Shown: positions 1-8,904 of the stretch, piece by piece | Layout of the letters: every line of letters starts with the position of its first letter | Numbering within the stretch: position 1 is the first letter of the stretch | Assembly: GCF_000159995.1 (NCBI RefSeq) | Contig: NZ_GG700642.1 | Span: 89,036 to 153,035 of the forward strand | DNA: 64,000 bases | DNA from: Alloprevotella tannerae ATCC 51259 | GTDB taxonomy: Bacteria > Bacteroidota > Bacteroidia > Bacteroidales > Bacteroidaceae | Direction of reading: 5' to 3' | Notes under the pieces: model-generated | Told to the model about the DNA's origin: nothing | Seen by the model: only the letters and a program-made list of their open reading frames with translations | Databases searched by the model: none | Translations under genes and position numbers: made by a program

Positions 1-1
1 T

Positions 2-142
2 ATTGACCGCCAAGAAGCATTGGGTATCTACGAAGTAGCGCCCGAAGACTTTGCCGTGGCAGAATATATCGACTCTTCCAAGCTCGAATTGCAGCGCATT
101 GTGCGTGAAGGCCTGGATATTTTAAGAAAGGAAAATAGCTAA
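2..142 (+). CDS. nqrA: NqrA, C-terminal end (partial)
   Basis: The window opens inside this gene; 46 codons and the TAA stop are present. The residues, including GIYEVAPEDFAVAEYID and a closing REGLDILRKENS, match the C-terminus of NqrA, the soluble subunit of the Na+-translocating NADH:quinone reductase. It is followed after 50 bp by nqrB in the usual order A-B-C-D-E-F. The start and promoter lie outside the window. Confidence 0.93.
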   Translation: MDRQEALGIYEVAPEDFAVAEYIDSSKLELQRIVREGLDILRKENS

Positions 143-192
143 ATAATAAATTGATTCGCCCTTTATGGGTGCAAATCCAATAACGAAACACA

Positions 193-1371
193 ATGCTTCA
201 ATCATTTTTCGACAAACTCAGGCCTCACTTTGAAGAAGGCGGGAAGTTGCACGCTTTCCACTCGGTCTTTGAAGGTATGGAGACCTTTGTATTGGTGCCG
301 AATACGACTGCAAAGGTCGGTGTGAGCATCCACGATGCCATCGATTCAAAACGTATTATGACGTTTGTCATTATTGCGTTGCTGCCGGCCCTGTTCTTTG
401 GGATGTACAACATCGGTTACCAAACTTATATGACGCCCCCGGCTGTCGTAGGCGCAAGCTTTTGGGAAATGTTTGCTTACGGCTTCCTCATTATGCTGCC
501 CAAGATCGTCGTATCTTATGCGGTCGGCTTAGGTATCGAATTTGCCGTAGCACAATATAAACATGAAGAGATCAACGAGGGCTACCTCGTAACCGGTTTG
601 CTGATCCCTATGATTGTGCCTATCGAGTTGCCTTTGTGGATGCTGGCCGTAGCTGTAGCATTCTCCGTCATCTTCGCTAAAGAAATCTTTGGTGGTACGG
701 GCATGAACTTCTTTAATCCGGCCTTAGTTGCACGTGCTTTCCTCTTCTTCTCTTATTCGGGCAATATGACCGGCGATAAGATTTGGATTGCCAAAGATAC
801 TTTCTTCGGATTAGGCAACCCGAACCTTACAGACGCAGTAACGATGGCTACTCCGCTGACGCAAGCCAGCACGAATCAGCCTTTCTCTACGACGTTTACA
901 GATATGGTCGTCGGACTTATGCCCGGATCTATCGGTGAAACAAGCGTTATCGCGATTCTCATTGGCGCAGTCATCTTATTATGGACACGCATTGCTTCTT
1001 GGCGGACGATGTTGAGCGTATTCATCGGAGGTGGTTTAGTCGCTTTCTTGTTCAATAGTTTACATATTCAAGACAACGCGATTGCAAACATCCCTTGGTA
1101 CGAACATTTGGCTTTGGGCGGTTTCTGCTTCGGTGCAGTCTTTATGGCAACAGACCCGGTGACGAGTGCCAGAACAGAGAAAGGAAAATTCATCTATGGC
1201 TTTTTCATTGGTGCTTTGGCTATCATCATCCGCGTATTGAACCCCGGTTTCCCGGAAGGTATGATGCTGGCTATCTTGTTTATGAATGTATGGGCTCCTT
1301 TCATTGACTATTGCTTCGTAGAAAGCAATATTAAGAGGAGAGCTAAACGCGCTAAAAGTAATACGCTATGA
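193..1371 (+). CDS. nqrB: NqrB, Na+-translocating NADH:quinone reductase subunit B
   Basis: Membrane subunit of Na+-NQR, which couples NADH oxidation by quinone to sodium export. The 392-residue protein is highly hydrophobic, with about ten membrane segments. Residues 214-220 read DAVTMAT, fitting the Dxx(S/T)xAT signature for covalent FMN attachment by the flavin transferase ApbE, so Thr220 is the likely FMN site. The motif FNPALVARAF near residue 173 is typical of the NqrB/RnfD family. Length matches the family. The stop overlaps the nqrC start by 4 bp (ATGA), indicating translational coupling. Confidence 0.97.
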   Translation: MLQSFFDKLRPHFEEGGKLHAFHSVFEGMETFVLVPNTTAKVGVSIHDAIDSKRIMTFVIIALLPALFFGMYNIGYQTYMTPPAVVGASFWEMFAYGFLIMLPKIVVSYAVGLGIEFAVAQYKHEEINEGYLVTGLLIPMIVPIELPLWMLAVAVAFSVIFAKEIFGGTGMNFFNPALVARAFLFFSYSGNMTGDKIWIAKDTFFGLGNPNLTDAVTMATPLTQASTNQPFSTTFTDMVVGLMPGSIGETSVIAILIGAVILLWTRIASWRTMLSVFIGGGLVAFLFNSLHIQDNAIANIPWYEHLALGGFCFGAVFMATDPVTSARTEKGKFIYGFFIGALAIIIRVLNPGFPEGMMLAILFMNVWAPFIDYCFVESNIKRRAKRAKSNTL

Positions 1372-2075
1372 AACTGAATACAAACAGCAACGTTTACACG
1401 ATTGTTTACTCGATTGTTGTCGTAGTAATTGTCGCTTTCCTCTTAGCTTTCTGCTATAGCGCTTTGAAAAGCCGCTCAGAAGCCAACGAACGCATCGACA
1501 AAAAACAGCAGATCTTAGCTGCACTAAACGTCAGAAACGTCAGCAAAGAGCAAGTCGAAGAGAAATACAAAGAAGTAGTGGTCGCTGATGAAATCATCAC
1601 ATCTCAAGGCAATATCCTTAAAGATGGCACGCAGAAGGATAAAGATGGCTTCACCGTCAGCAGAAAGGATATGTCGAAAGACAACCTACCTATATATATA
1701 TGTAAGGTCAATGGAGAGACAAAGTATGTTCTCCCAATGGTAGGTAAAGGCCTTTGGGGACCAATCTGGGGATTCATTGCGCTCAACAAAGACAAGAAGA
1801 CCGTTTTTGGGACCTATTTCGATCACGAAAGTGAGACGGCTGGTCTTGGTTCTCGTATTAAGGATGAGGATTTCCAAAATACTTTCCAAAAGAAGCAAGC
1901 TTACAGCGACAACGGCGAAATTACGCTGCAAGTTGTGAAAGCCGGAGCAGCCTCAGATAAAACCACGCAATGCGATGGTATTACCGGAGCGACTTTGACC
2001 ACAAACGGGGTTGAGAATATGATTAAAGAATACTTGGGCTTCTACAAAGCCTTCTTACAAAATAACGACAAGTAA
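1368..2075 (+). CDS. nqrC: NqrC, Na+-translocating NADH:quinone reductase subunit C
   Basis: Single-anchor subunit of Na+-NQR with a large extracytosolic FMN-binding domain. One hydrophobic helix lies at about residues 10-30. Residues 203-209 read DGITGAT, the classic flavinylation signature, so Thr209 should carry FMN through a phosphoester bond. The 235-residue length is usual for Bacteroidetes NqrC. It overlaps nqrB by 4 bp and nqrD by 1 bp (TAATG). Confidence 0.97.
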   Translation: MKLNTNSNVYTIVYSIVVVVIVAFLLAFCYSALKSRSEANERIDKKQQILAALNVRNVSKEQVEEKYKEVVVADEIITSQGNILKDGTQKDKDGFTVSRKDMSKDNLPIYICKVNGETKYVLPMVGKGLWGPIWGFIALNKDKKTVFGTYFDHESETAGLGSRIKDEDFQNTFQKKQAYSDNGEITLQVVKAGAASDKTTQCDGITGATLTTNGVENMIKEYLGFYKAFLQNNDK

Positions 2076-2710
2076 TGGGCAGCTTATTTTCAAAAGAGAA
2101 TCGCAAAGTATTCTCCGGACCTTTAAACTTGAACAACCCGATCTTAATACAGGTATTGGGTATCTGTTCTGCACTTGCTGTCACCGCGCAGCTGGAACCT
2201 GCTATAGTAATGGGCTTATCTGTTACGGTGATCACTGCATTCAGCAACGTAATTATTTCACTGATACGCAAAACTATCCCGAATCGCATTCGTATCATCA
2301 TTCAGCTCGTTGTCGTAGCCGCATTGGTTACCATCGTGAGTATGATCCTGAAAGCCTTTGTTTATGATGTAAGCGTACAGCTTAGCGTCTACGTCGGCCT
2401 TATCATTACCAACTGCATCTTGATGGGGCGACTCGAAGCTTTTGCAATGATGAACAAACCTTGGGAGAGCTTCCTTGATGGTATCGGCAGCGGCCTGGGC
2501 TACGCTTGGATCTTAGTGGTCGTTGGTGGCGTCAGAGAGCTTTTTGGTAGTGGCACGCTCTTCGGCTTCTCTATCATACCTCAAAGCTTTTACGATGCAG
2601 GCTACGTTGACAACGGTATGATGACGATGCCTACAATGGCTATGATCATCTTAGGCTGCGTCATCTGGGCGCACAGAAGTATCGTAAAAGAAGAAGATCT
2701 GAATAATTAA
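2075..2710 (+). CDS. nqrD: NqrD, Na+-translocating NADH:quinone reductase subunit D
   Basis: Integral membrane subunit of the NqrDE/RnfAE type with about six helices; NqrD and NqrE together hold a membrane 2Fe-2S centre and help form the sodium path. Family hallmarks include PILIQVLGICSALAVT near the start and DGIGSGLGYAWILVVVGGVREL further on. The 211-residue length is standard. The start codon overlaps the nqrC stop by one base, and nqrE follows after 20 bp. Confidence 0.97.
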   Translation: MGSLFSKENRKVFSGPLNLNNPILIQVLGICSALAVTAQLEPAIVMGLSVTVITAFSNVIISLIRKTIPNRIRIIIQLVVVAALVTIVSMILKAFVYDVSVQLSVYVGLIITNCILMGRLEAFAMMNKPWESFLDGIGSGLGYAWILVVVGGVRELFGSGTLFGFSIIPQSFYDAGYVDNGMMTMPTMAMIILGCVIWAHRSIVKEEDLNN

Positions 2711-2730
2711 CAGTCAATTTCATAATCAAA

Positions 2731-3357
2731 ATGGAACACGCACTTAGTCTTTTCGTCCGCAGTATTTTTGTGGATAATATGATATTCGCTTCCTTCTTGG
2801 GTATGTGCTCATACTTGGCTGTAAGCAAAAATGTAAAGACCTCTTTCGGCTTAGGTGTTGCCGTAACATTCGTTTTAGTGGTTACAGTACCGGTCGACTA
2901 CTTATTGCAAACGAAAGTATTACAACCGGGGGGAATCTTTGGCGACGTAGATCTTACTTACCTTTCTTTCATACTCTTCATTGCTGTTATTGCAGGTATG
3001 ACGCAGCTTGTAGAAATGTTTGTAGAGCGTTTTTCGCCCTCCCTCTATTCTGCATTAGGTATCTTCCTACCTTTGATTGCCGTCAATTGTGCTATTATGG
3101 GAGCCTCTCTCTTTATGCAGCAGCGTATAGACATGGATCCTACGAGCTCGCAATATATCGGCTCATTATTTGATGCATTTATCTATGCCTTTAGTTCAGG
3201 TATTGGCTGGCTGATGGCCATCGTCGCTTTAGCAGCGATTCGTGAAAAGATGGCTTATACGAATGTCCCCAGACCTTTGCAAGGATTAGGTATTATATTT
3301 ATAACGGTAGGCCTGATGTCAATGGCATTTATGTGCTTTAGCGGCTTGAAAATCTAA
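2731..3357 (+). CDS. nqrE: NqrE, Na+-translocating NADH:quinone reductase subunit E
   Basis: Sister subunit of NqrD, 208 residues with six predicted helices. It begins MEHALSLFVRSIFVDNMIF and contains FLGMCSYLAVSK and VNCAIMGASLF, with the conserved cysteines of the membrane iron-sulfur site in those two segments. nqrF starts 6 bp after its stop. Confidence 0.97.
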   Translation: MEHALSLFVRSIFVDNMIFASFLGMCSYLAVSKNVKTSFGLGVAVTFVLVVTVPVDYLLQTKVLQPGGIFGDVDLTYLSFILFIAVIAGMTQLVEMFVERFSPSLYSALGIFLPLIAVNCAIMGASLFMQQRIDMDPTSSQYIGSLFDAFIYAFSSGIGWLMAIVALAAIREKMAYTNVPRPLQGLGIIFITVGLMSMAFMCFSGLKI

Positions 3358-3363
3358 ATCACG

Positions 3364-4638
3364 ATGGACATTACATTTATTATAAGCAGTATTGCAGTCT
3401 TCCTCGGGATCATTCTTGTTCTCGTGGTTATACTTTTAACGGCTAAGCACTACCTTATGCCGAGCGGAACGGTTGCTATCACCATTAACGACAAAGAGAA
3501 GTTAGAAGTAGCTCAAGGTAGCTCACTCCTTTCCACCCTCTCTGAGAATGGCGTATATCTTTCCTCTGCTTGCGGCGGTAAGGGATCTTGCGGCCAGTGT
3601 AAAGTACAAGTTGTCGAAGGCGGAGGTGAAATTCTCGATGTTGAGAAAGGTCACTTCACACGTAAAGAGATAAAAGAAGGATTCCGCCTCGGCTGCCAAT
3701 GTAAAGTAAAGGGAGACATCTCTATCCAAGTACCTGAGAGCGTTTTAGGCGTAAAAGAATACGAATGTACCGTTATTTCCAACAACAATGTGGCTTCTTT
3801 CATCAAAGAGTTTATTGTCGCTCTTCCCGAAGGAGAACATATGGACTTCATTCCCGGCTCTTATGCACAAATTAAGATCCCCACGTTCAAGATGGACTTC
3901 GATAAAGACATTGATAAGGCCTCTATCGGCGAACGCTATATTAAAACTTGGGAGCAATTTGGCATTCTCAACCTCAAGTGCGAAAATACCGAGCCTACTA
4001 TACGCGCCTACTCAATGGCCAACTATCCGGCAGAAGGCGACCGCTTTATGCTGACGGTACGTATCGCAACGCCTCCTTTCCGTCCTAAGAGCCAAGGTGG
4101 AGGTATGATGGACGTTATGCCGGGTATCGCATCCAGCTATATCTTCTCGCTTAAACCCGGAGATAAAGTTATGATGAGTGGTCCCTATGGCGACTTCCAT
4201 CCGCGCTTCGACAGTAAGAAGGAAATGATTTGGGTCGGTGGCGGCGCCGGTATGGCTCCCCTCCGCGCGCAGATTATGCACATGACAAAGACGCTCAATA
4301 CGCGTGATCGTAAAATGAGCTATTTCTATGGTGCACGCTCTTTGTCTGAAGTCTTCTACTTGAAAGATTTCTTAGAATTAGAAAAGGAATTCCCCAACTT
4401 CAAGTTCTACTTAGCACTTGACCGCCCCGATCCGGAAGCGGATGCAGCCGGCGTGAAATATACTGCGGGCTTCGTGCACGAAGTAATGATGAAAGAATAC
4501 CTCAAAGACCACGAAGCGCCCGAAGATATCGAGTACTACATGTGTGGTCCCGGTCCGATGTCTAACGCTGTCGTTAAGATGCTCGACAGTCTTGGCGTAG
4601 AGCCTGAAAGCATTATGTATGACAATTTTGGAGGATAA
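3364..4638 (+). CDS. nqrF: NqrF, Na+-translocating NADH:quinone reductase subunit F
   Basis: Entry subunit for electrons: oxidises NADH through FAD and a 2Fe-2S cluster. An N-terminal membrane helix (about residues 5-27) is followed by a plant-type ferredoxin domain with Cys70, Cys76, Cys79 and Cys111. A ferredoxin-reductase module follows, with the FAD-binding stretch RAYSMANYP and the NADH-binding loop [12 protein letters not shown]. The 424-residue length is typical. It is the last gene of the operon and is followed by a strong hairpin terminator. Confidence 0.97.
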   Translation: MDITFIISSIAVFLGIILVLVVILLTAKHYLMPSGTVAITINDKEKLEVAQGSSLLSTLSENGVYLSSACGGKGSCGQCKVQVVEGGGEILDVEKGHFTRKEIKEGFRLGCQCKVKGDISIQVPESVLGVKEYECTVISNNNVASFIKEFIVALPEGEHMDFIPGSYAQIKIPTFKMDFDKDIDKASIGERYIKTWEQFGILNLKCENTEPTIRAYSMANYPAEGDRFMLTVRIATPPFRPKSQGGGMMDVMPGIASSYIFSLKPGDKVMMSGPYGDFHPRFDSKKEMIWVGGGAGMAPLRAQIMHMTKTLNTRDRKMSYFYGARSLSEVFYLKDFLELEKEFPNFKFYLALDRPDPEADAAGVKYTAGFVHEVMMKEYLKDHEAPEDIEYYMCGPGPMSNAVVKMLDSLGVEPESIMYDNFGG

Positions 4639-4660
4639 TTTACTACAACATATCCCTTGA

Positions 4661-4693
4661 AGAGAGCGTGCCGATTGGCACGCTCTCTTTTTT
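4661..4693 (+). terminator. Rho-independent terminator of the nqr operon
   Basis: A perfect 12-bp stem (AGAGAGCGTGCC at 4661-4672, complement at 4677-4688) with a GATT loop is followed by six T residues. It lies 23 bp after the nqrF stop. Confidence 0.95.
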
Positions 4694-4908
4694 GTCGAAC
4701 ACATTGCCGGTAAAACAGCCTCCTAGTCCACCCTATAAACGGCTATCATTTTTAAGCAGCAAAGGGCTATCTTTTCCCTTTCCCATAACCGAAGCCCCGC
4801 ACTCTTCTTTCTAGTTAAAGAACGATACTTGAAACCGATTCTTCTGTGCGCATTCTCAAAGATTTTAGATAGTTATCGCAACTCTTACATACGCATCTAA
4901 TTAAATTT

Positions 4909-4986
4909 TCACCGTGGTGATAATTTTGTTTCACCGTGGCGAAAAATCAGCCTCACCGTGGTGAAACTATTTTTTCACCACGGTAA
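4909..4986. repeat. Four-unit 22-bp dyad array A (TCACC-GT-GGTGA type)
   Basis: Four inverted-repeat cores start at 4909, 4931, 4953 and 4975, an exact 22-bp period. Cores are TCACC-GT-GGTGA twice, one variant TCACC-GT-GGCGA (second), and TCACC-AC-GGTAA (fourth), so the centre is GT three times and AC once. The flanks are T- and A-rich. No fifth unit is visible on either side. The stretch 4694-5089 otherwise holds no gene that can be supported. Confidence 0.9.
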
Positions 4987-5095
4987 AAAATCGAATGACT
5001 ATATCTCCGCACTAATTATTTACACATATTACGACAACGCTTTGCGTAGATTGCAACCAATCTATGCGCTTGCCGGCTCTATTTTTACCTATTTA

Positions 5096-6122
5096 ACGTG
5101 AGTTCGACGAATTTAGAACAAAGCAAGCTGTGTATCAATAGTCCTTTGCAGATTGATGCACGGCTTCTTTGGAAACAGGCAATAGGCAGCAATAGCCCCT
5201 AATAAGTTGACGATGAAATTGTCAAAGCATCTATGTCCGGAGTGTTCCACTTGTGCGATGTTCTTAAGTTCATCATTCACCGTTTCTATAATGGCTCTTT
5301 TTCTGAGTAAAAGTCTGTCTGAAACACTCATTAAAGCTCCTTTCATGTTACTTTTCAATTTGATAATAAGCTGTATTCCGTCAACGAAAAGCCTTTGAAA
5401 GAGGTTCTTGCCGATGTAGCCCTTGTCACCAAATAGCTTACCATATATAAGATCTATGAATGCTTTGTACTCCAAAGGCTTACGGTCATCAATATCTCCT
5501 GGCGTTATCATAAAGTTGAGAAGCTCTCCTTTCTCATTGCAAATCAAATGCAATTTGAAACCGAAGAACCAACCCATAGAGCATTTACCTCTTTGGGCTA
5601 TGCCTTTGAAAACTTTGTGAATATGTATTCTCTGATTCTTGCAGACACGCAATGGTGTACTGTCAACAAAGCTTATGCCCGTGCATTTGCCCAAGAGGAC
5701 CTTCTTGATAAACAAGCTTAAGGGGTACGGCTACCTCCCTTTCCAATTCTACTAAACGGTTATAAGAAACAACATTGGGAAACAGATGGCGAAGATGCTT
5801 GCATACTTTTTCAAGATAGAAATGTTTAAAGCAGCGATAACCGGAATCGTGGAAAAGAATCATTATCAGCATGACTTCTGCCTTTGACATTGTAGAATTT
5901 CGATGATATTTTCTTTTTCCGGTAGGTTTTAGCGTATATTTTGCTGTCATTGCATCAAAAAACTTGCAGAAGTCGTCTGCCATACAAAATATTTCAGTAA
6001 CTTTGGCTTCGGTGATCATAGCGATTTTTGTTTGTAGTTCTATGTATATCAACACTTTAAAATTACAACAAATTTCGCTAATCACCAAATCTATAGACAC
6101 TTATAATTCGTCGAACTCACGT
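5096..6122 (-). mobile_element. IS982-family insertion sequence, copy 1
   Basis: About 1.03 kb, bounded by inverted ends reading ACGTGAGTTCGACGAATT inward from both sides. It carries one transposase frame on the minus strand, broken by a frameshift. Neighbouring bases outside both ends extend the inverted repeat slightly, so the exact ends may differ by a base. Confidence 0.85.
5113..6019 (-). pseudogene. IS982-family transposase, frameshifted
   Basis: The N-terminal part starts at MITEAKVTEIF (ATG at 6017-6019) and runs in one frame to about 5725; the rest continues in the next frame to the stop at 5113. The shift falls in a short C run near 5725-5728, where one extra base is present. Joined, the product is about 300 residues with IS982 features such as FIDxTPLRVC-like SFVDSTPLRVC, CSMGWFFGFKLHL, GDKGYIG and the acidic RAIIETVNDELKN region. 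As written, it would not give a full transposase; a sequencing error in the C run cannot be excluded. Confidence 0.85.
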
Positions 6123-6124
6123 TA

Positions 6125-6403
6125 AATACAATATTTAAGACTGTTGAAATAGCTGAAGAAACAGGAAGTAAAATTATTGAGCTAGGGCAAACATCATATT
6201 ATCCCAAAGTGATGTCTGGTGCTTTTGTTGAGAATATATACTATGGATTTTGGTCTGATAAAACATTATACAAATACTTTATTAAGCATCTTTTTGGCAA
6301 GATATGCACTCCGCCCCAAATACATCACCACGTTTATTCAGGTGTTGCCCAATCACAAGCATATCGTCTTCTAAAAGACAATAACATAAACCCTTTAAAC
6401 TAA
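6125..6403 (+). pseudogene. 5'-truncated GNAT-like acyltransferase fragment
   Basis: An open frame enters directly from the right end of IS copy 1 and runs 92 codons to a TAA. The segment GSKIIELGQTSYYPKVMSGAF resembles the C-terminal acetyl-CoA-fold region of FemAB/GNAT-type N-acyltransferases (leucine-glycine pair, then lysine before a glycine). No start codon of the original gene remains, although an internal ATG lies at 6209. It ends 2 bp before the MutS-like gene, so it was probably the preceding gene of the same operon. The family call is tentative. Confidence 0.5.
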
Positions 6404-6405
6404 GA

Positions 6406-8175
6406 ATGAGTAAATTATATTATGTAGATAAGGTTAATAAACTATTGGTTGCACAAAGAGTTTTATCTAAGAAAAGCCATCTTTTGGTTTGGGGAAAATT
6501 AATATCATTTTGTCTTATGCTTATTGCTGGATGGAATGGACTGGATGGTTTCCCGAATATATGGTTGTCTCTCTCGGTCATATGCCTTCTTGTTTATCTA
6601 TTTTTTGTGTATGCAGATAATAGAGTTGATAGAAAAAGAGAGCATAACCAACAGATGATACAATTTTACGAAGATGAGATTGGATATTTGGGTAATGAGT
6701 TTTCTTTTCAAGACGGCAGTGAGTATATAGATATACACTCGCCATATTCTTATGATTTAGATATATTTGGCCCTGGGTCTTTGTTTCAAAGATTAAACCG
6801 AACCACAACAGTGCCTGGTGAGAAAGCTCTTGCACACAGGCTGATCAATGTGAACACAAGAATATCTAAGAACGATATAGACCAGGATGCAATAAACGAG
6901 CTTATGTTGTCGTCAGATTTTCGTGAGGATTATTTATCAACTCCTCACTTTAAGTCTAAAGTGATGGGAACTAGCATGTACTCTAATGTGAATACGATGC
7001 CAGATAAAAACATTAAATGGCTTCAAATATTTCCTATTTGTAGTTTTTTGTTGATTCTGTATCTTATTCTTAGCTACATACTTGTAGGAAAAATAAGTTC
7101 TATCACATCGGCAACCTTAACAGTATTATTTGTATTACAATTATTTATAACGATAGCGTTAAGCAGTAAGCTTAAAACAGCCTTTTGTGTTTCCAAATCA
7201 ATAATAGACTTCAATAAAGGTTATATGCCTGTCATTAAAAAGATTTCCGCTTATAACTTTAAGGCTTCGGAGCTTCGGGAAATTCGTGATATAGCTCAAG
7301 AGTATCTTGAGGATTTAAAATCAATTCAGCGAATTGAAAGTATATATGCTTTGAGGGCGAATCCTTTTTTATGGTTGCTTCTGAATGGTTTTCTGTCGAT
7401 AGACGTTATGGAAGTTCTGAAATTTCAGCGATGGAAAGTAAGAAGATTAGCAAGCCTTCCTACGTTGTTAGAAAGTATAGGGAAGATTGAGGCTTTAGCA
7501 AGCTTTGCTCAATTCAATTTTAATCACGCTGATTATTGCATTGCAAAGCCGCAAGAGAATATGCTAATCAATATGAAAAATGGGAAGCATCCTTTTTTGG
7601 GAAACTCAGGTGTCGGAAATGATTTCTCGATTTCAAAAGGTTCTATTTCTATTATAACGGGAGCTAATATGTCTGGTAAAAGTACGTTTTTAAGAACGAT
7701 AGCTCTTAATCTTATTTTGGCAAAAAATGGATGTCGTGTTCCTGCTGATAAGTTCTATTTTAATCCCAACTCGCAAATATTTACAAGTATGAGAACTCGT
7801 GATGATATTAAAGGTGGGATATCCTATTTTCAATCTGAAATAATAAGACTGGACAAAGCTATAGACGTTGCATTAAACACTCCTAACGTAATTCTTTTTC
7901 TGGATGAAGTGCTTAAAGGAACTAATTCTATAGACAAGTTAGAAGGGACTAAAAAACTTTTGAGTTTCTTTGTAGAAAATGGGATTACAACAGTATTAGC
8001 AACACATGATATAGATGTTACATCTTTGAAATTATCAGGAGTTAAAAGGAACTATTGTTTTGAGATAACCGCAGAAAATCCTCCGAGTTATCCTTACAAA
8101 CTAACCAATGGAGTATGCCAGAATAAGAATGCTACTTTTTTAATCAATTGTATTTTGCAAAAACAACATAAATGA
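6406..8175 (+). CDS. Membrane-anchored MutS-like ATPase
   Basis: A 589-residue protein with the MutS-type ATPase domain at its C-terminus. Walker A is GANMSGKST (residues 419-427), Walker B is VILFLDE with Asp500-Glu501, and ATHDID near 532 matches the MutS H-loop. Two hydrophobic hairpins (about 30-70 and 207-253) indicate four membrane segments, and the mismatch-recognition domain I is missing, so this is not the housekeeping MutS. A helical lever/clamp-like region (about 265-400) precedes the ATPase. It overlaps the next gene fragment by 4 bp (ATGA). The gene is AT-rich compared with the chromosome around it. Its task is unknown. Confidence 0.85.
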   Translation: MSKLYYVDKVNKLLVAQRVLSKKSHLLVWGKLISFCLMLIAGWNGLDGFPNIWLSLSVICLLVYLFFVYADNRVDRKREHNQQMIQFYEDEIGYLGNEFSFQDGSEYIDIHSPYSYDLDIFGPGSLFQRLNRTTTVPGEKALAHRLINVNTRISKNDIDQDAINELMLSSDFREDYLSTPHFKSKVMGTSMYSNVNTMPDKNIKWLQIFPICSFLLILYLILSYILVGKISSITSATLTVLFVLQLFITIALSSKLKTAFCVSKSIIDFNKGYMPVIKKISAYNFKASELREIRDIAQEYLEDLKSIQRIESIYALRANPFLWLLLNGFLSIDVMEVLKFQRWKVRRLASLPTLLESIGKIEALASFAQFNFNHADYCIAKPQENMLINMKNGKHPFLGNSGVGNDFSISKGSISIITGANMSGKSTFLRTIALNLILAKNGCRVPADKFYFNPNSQIFTSMRTRDDIKGGISYFQSEIIRLDKAIDVALNTPNVILFLDEVLKGTNSIDKLEGTKKLLSFFVENGITTVLATHDIDVTSLKLSGVKRNYCFEITAENPPSYPYKLTNGVCQNKNATFLINCILQKQHK

Positions 8176-8360
8176 AAACTCTCATATTAAACACGTTCTC
8201 AACATTTCCAATGTTTAATCCTGCATACTTAAAAGGGTTCCTTCTAAGGGATGGAATAGAATGTGAACATATAGATATCAATCAAATAGTTTGTTCCAAA
8301 CTATTGAGTAAGGTACAGTTTGCACAAGGAATTATTTTTAGAGCACTCAACCTAATGTAA
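8172..8360 (+). pseudogene. N-terminal fragment of a B12-binding-domain radical SAM-like gene
   Basis: The frame starts in a 4-bp overlap with the MutS-like gene and is cut by the left end of IS copy 2, which supplies the stop. The remaining 62 residues begin MKTLILNTFSTFPMFNPAYLKGFLLRDGIECEHIDIN. This resembles the Rossmann-like cobalamin-binding start of B12-dependent radical SAM proteins, where a beta strand is followed by a proline/asparagine loop and a helix. The catalytic radical SAM part is absent, so the call rests on a short stretch. Confidence 0.45.
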
Positions 8361-8801
8361 CGTGAGTTCGACGAATTCAGAACAAAGCAAGCTGTGTATC
8401 AATGGTCCTTTGCAGATTGATGCACGGCTCCTTTGGAAACAGATGGCGAAGATGCTTGCATACTTTTTCAAGATAGAAATGTTTAAAGCAGCGATAACCG
8501 GAATCGTGGAAAAGAATCATTATCAGCATGACTTCTGCCTTTGACATCGTGGAACTTCGATGATATTTTCTTTTTCCGGCAGGTTTTAGCGCATATTTTG
8601 TTGTCATAGCATCAAAAAACTTGCAGAAGTCGTCTGCCATACAAAATATTTCAGGAGTTTCCTTGAACGAAGTGAAAAACTTTGGCTTCGGTGATCATAG
8701 CAATTTTTGTTTGTAATTCTATGTATATCAACACCTTAAAATTACAACAAATTTCGCTAATCGCCAAATCTATAGACACTTATAATTCATCGAACTCACG
8801 T
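8360..8801 (-). mobile_element. IS982-family copy 2, internally deleted
   Basis: A 442-bp derivative with the same ends and orientation as copy 1. About 607 bp corresponding to 5179-5785 of copy 1 is missing. The junction lies at an 8-bp sequence, GGAAACAG, that occurs at both edges in copy 1 (5171-5178 and 5778-5785). It also has about 25 bp near 8655-8680 that copy 1 lacks, so the two copies derive from slightly different parents. Confidence 0.85.
8377..8640 (-). pseudogene. Internally deleted IS982 transposase (in-frame fusion remnant)
   Basis: An 87-codon frame joins the N-terminal segment (MADDFCKFFDAMTTKY to HLRHLFP) directly to the last residues (KEPCINLQRTIDTQLALF) of the same transposase. 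The deletion kept the reading frame but removed the whole catalytic core. A natural start upstream of residue 1 is possible. Confidence 0.8.
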
Positions 8802-8850
8802 TATTTACGAAATATAGCTCAATATAATTAGAGTGTGTATACGCAAAAAT

Positions 8851-8883
8851 GAGCGCCTGAAAGCGGAAAACTCTCAGGCGCTC
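8851..8883 (-). terminator. Terminator downstream of the zinc-ribbon gene
   Basis: The stem GAGCGCCTGA (8851-8860) pairs with TCAGGCGCTC (8874-8883). Read on the minus strand it is followed by ATTTTTG, giving a short U-tract. It lies 21 bp after the stop of the minus-strand gene at 8905. Confidence 0.8.
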
Positions 8884-8904
8884 TTATCCTATTAAGTGGA
8901 AGGA

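Larger units (their letters stand above)
5096..8801. mobile_element. Composite transposon-like island bounded by two IS982-family copies
   Basis: Two related IS982-type elements in the same orientation (5096-6122 and 8360-8801) enclose 2.2 kb of AT-rich DNA. The sequence TATTTA lies immediately outside the left end (5090-5095) and immediately outside the right end (8802-8807). No matching direct repeat flanks either IS alone. This is what insertion of the whole unit as one transposon would leave. The cargo is one intact gene (MutS-like) between the broken ends of two others. Confidence 0.72.

Noticed and set aside
5690..5735. Programmed ribosomal frameshift in the IS982 transposase
   Set aside because: Family members are normally single-frame. 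The site is a C run needing a +1 shift, without the usual slippery A/T heptamer, so a mutation is the simpler reading.
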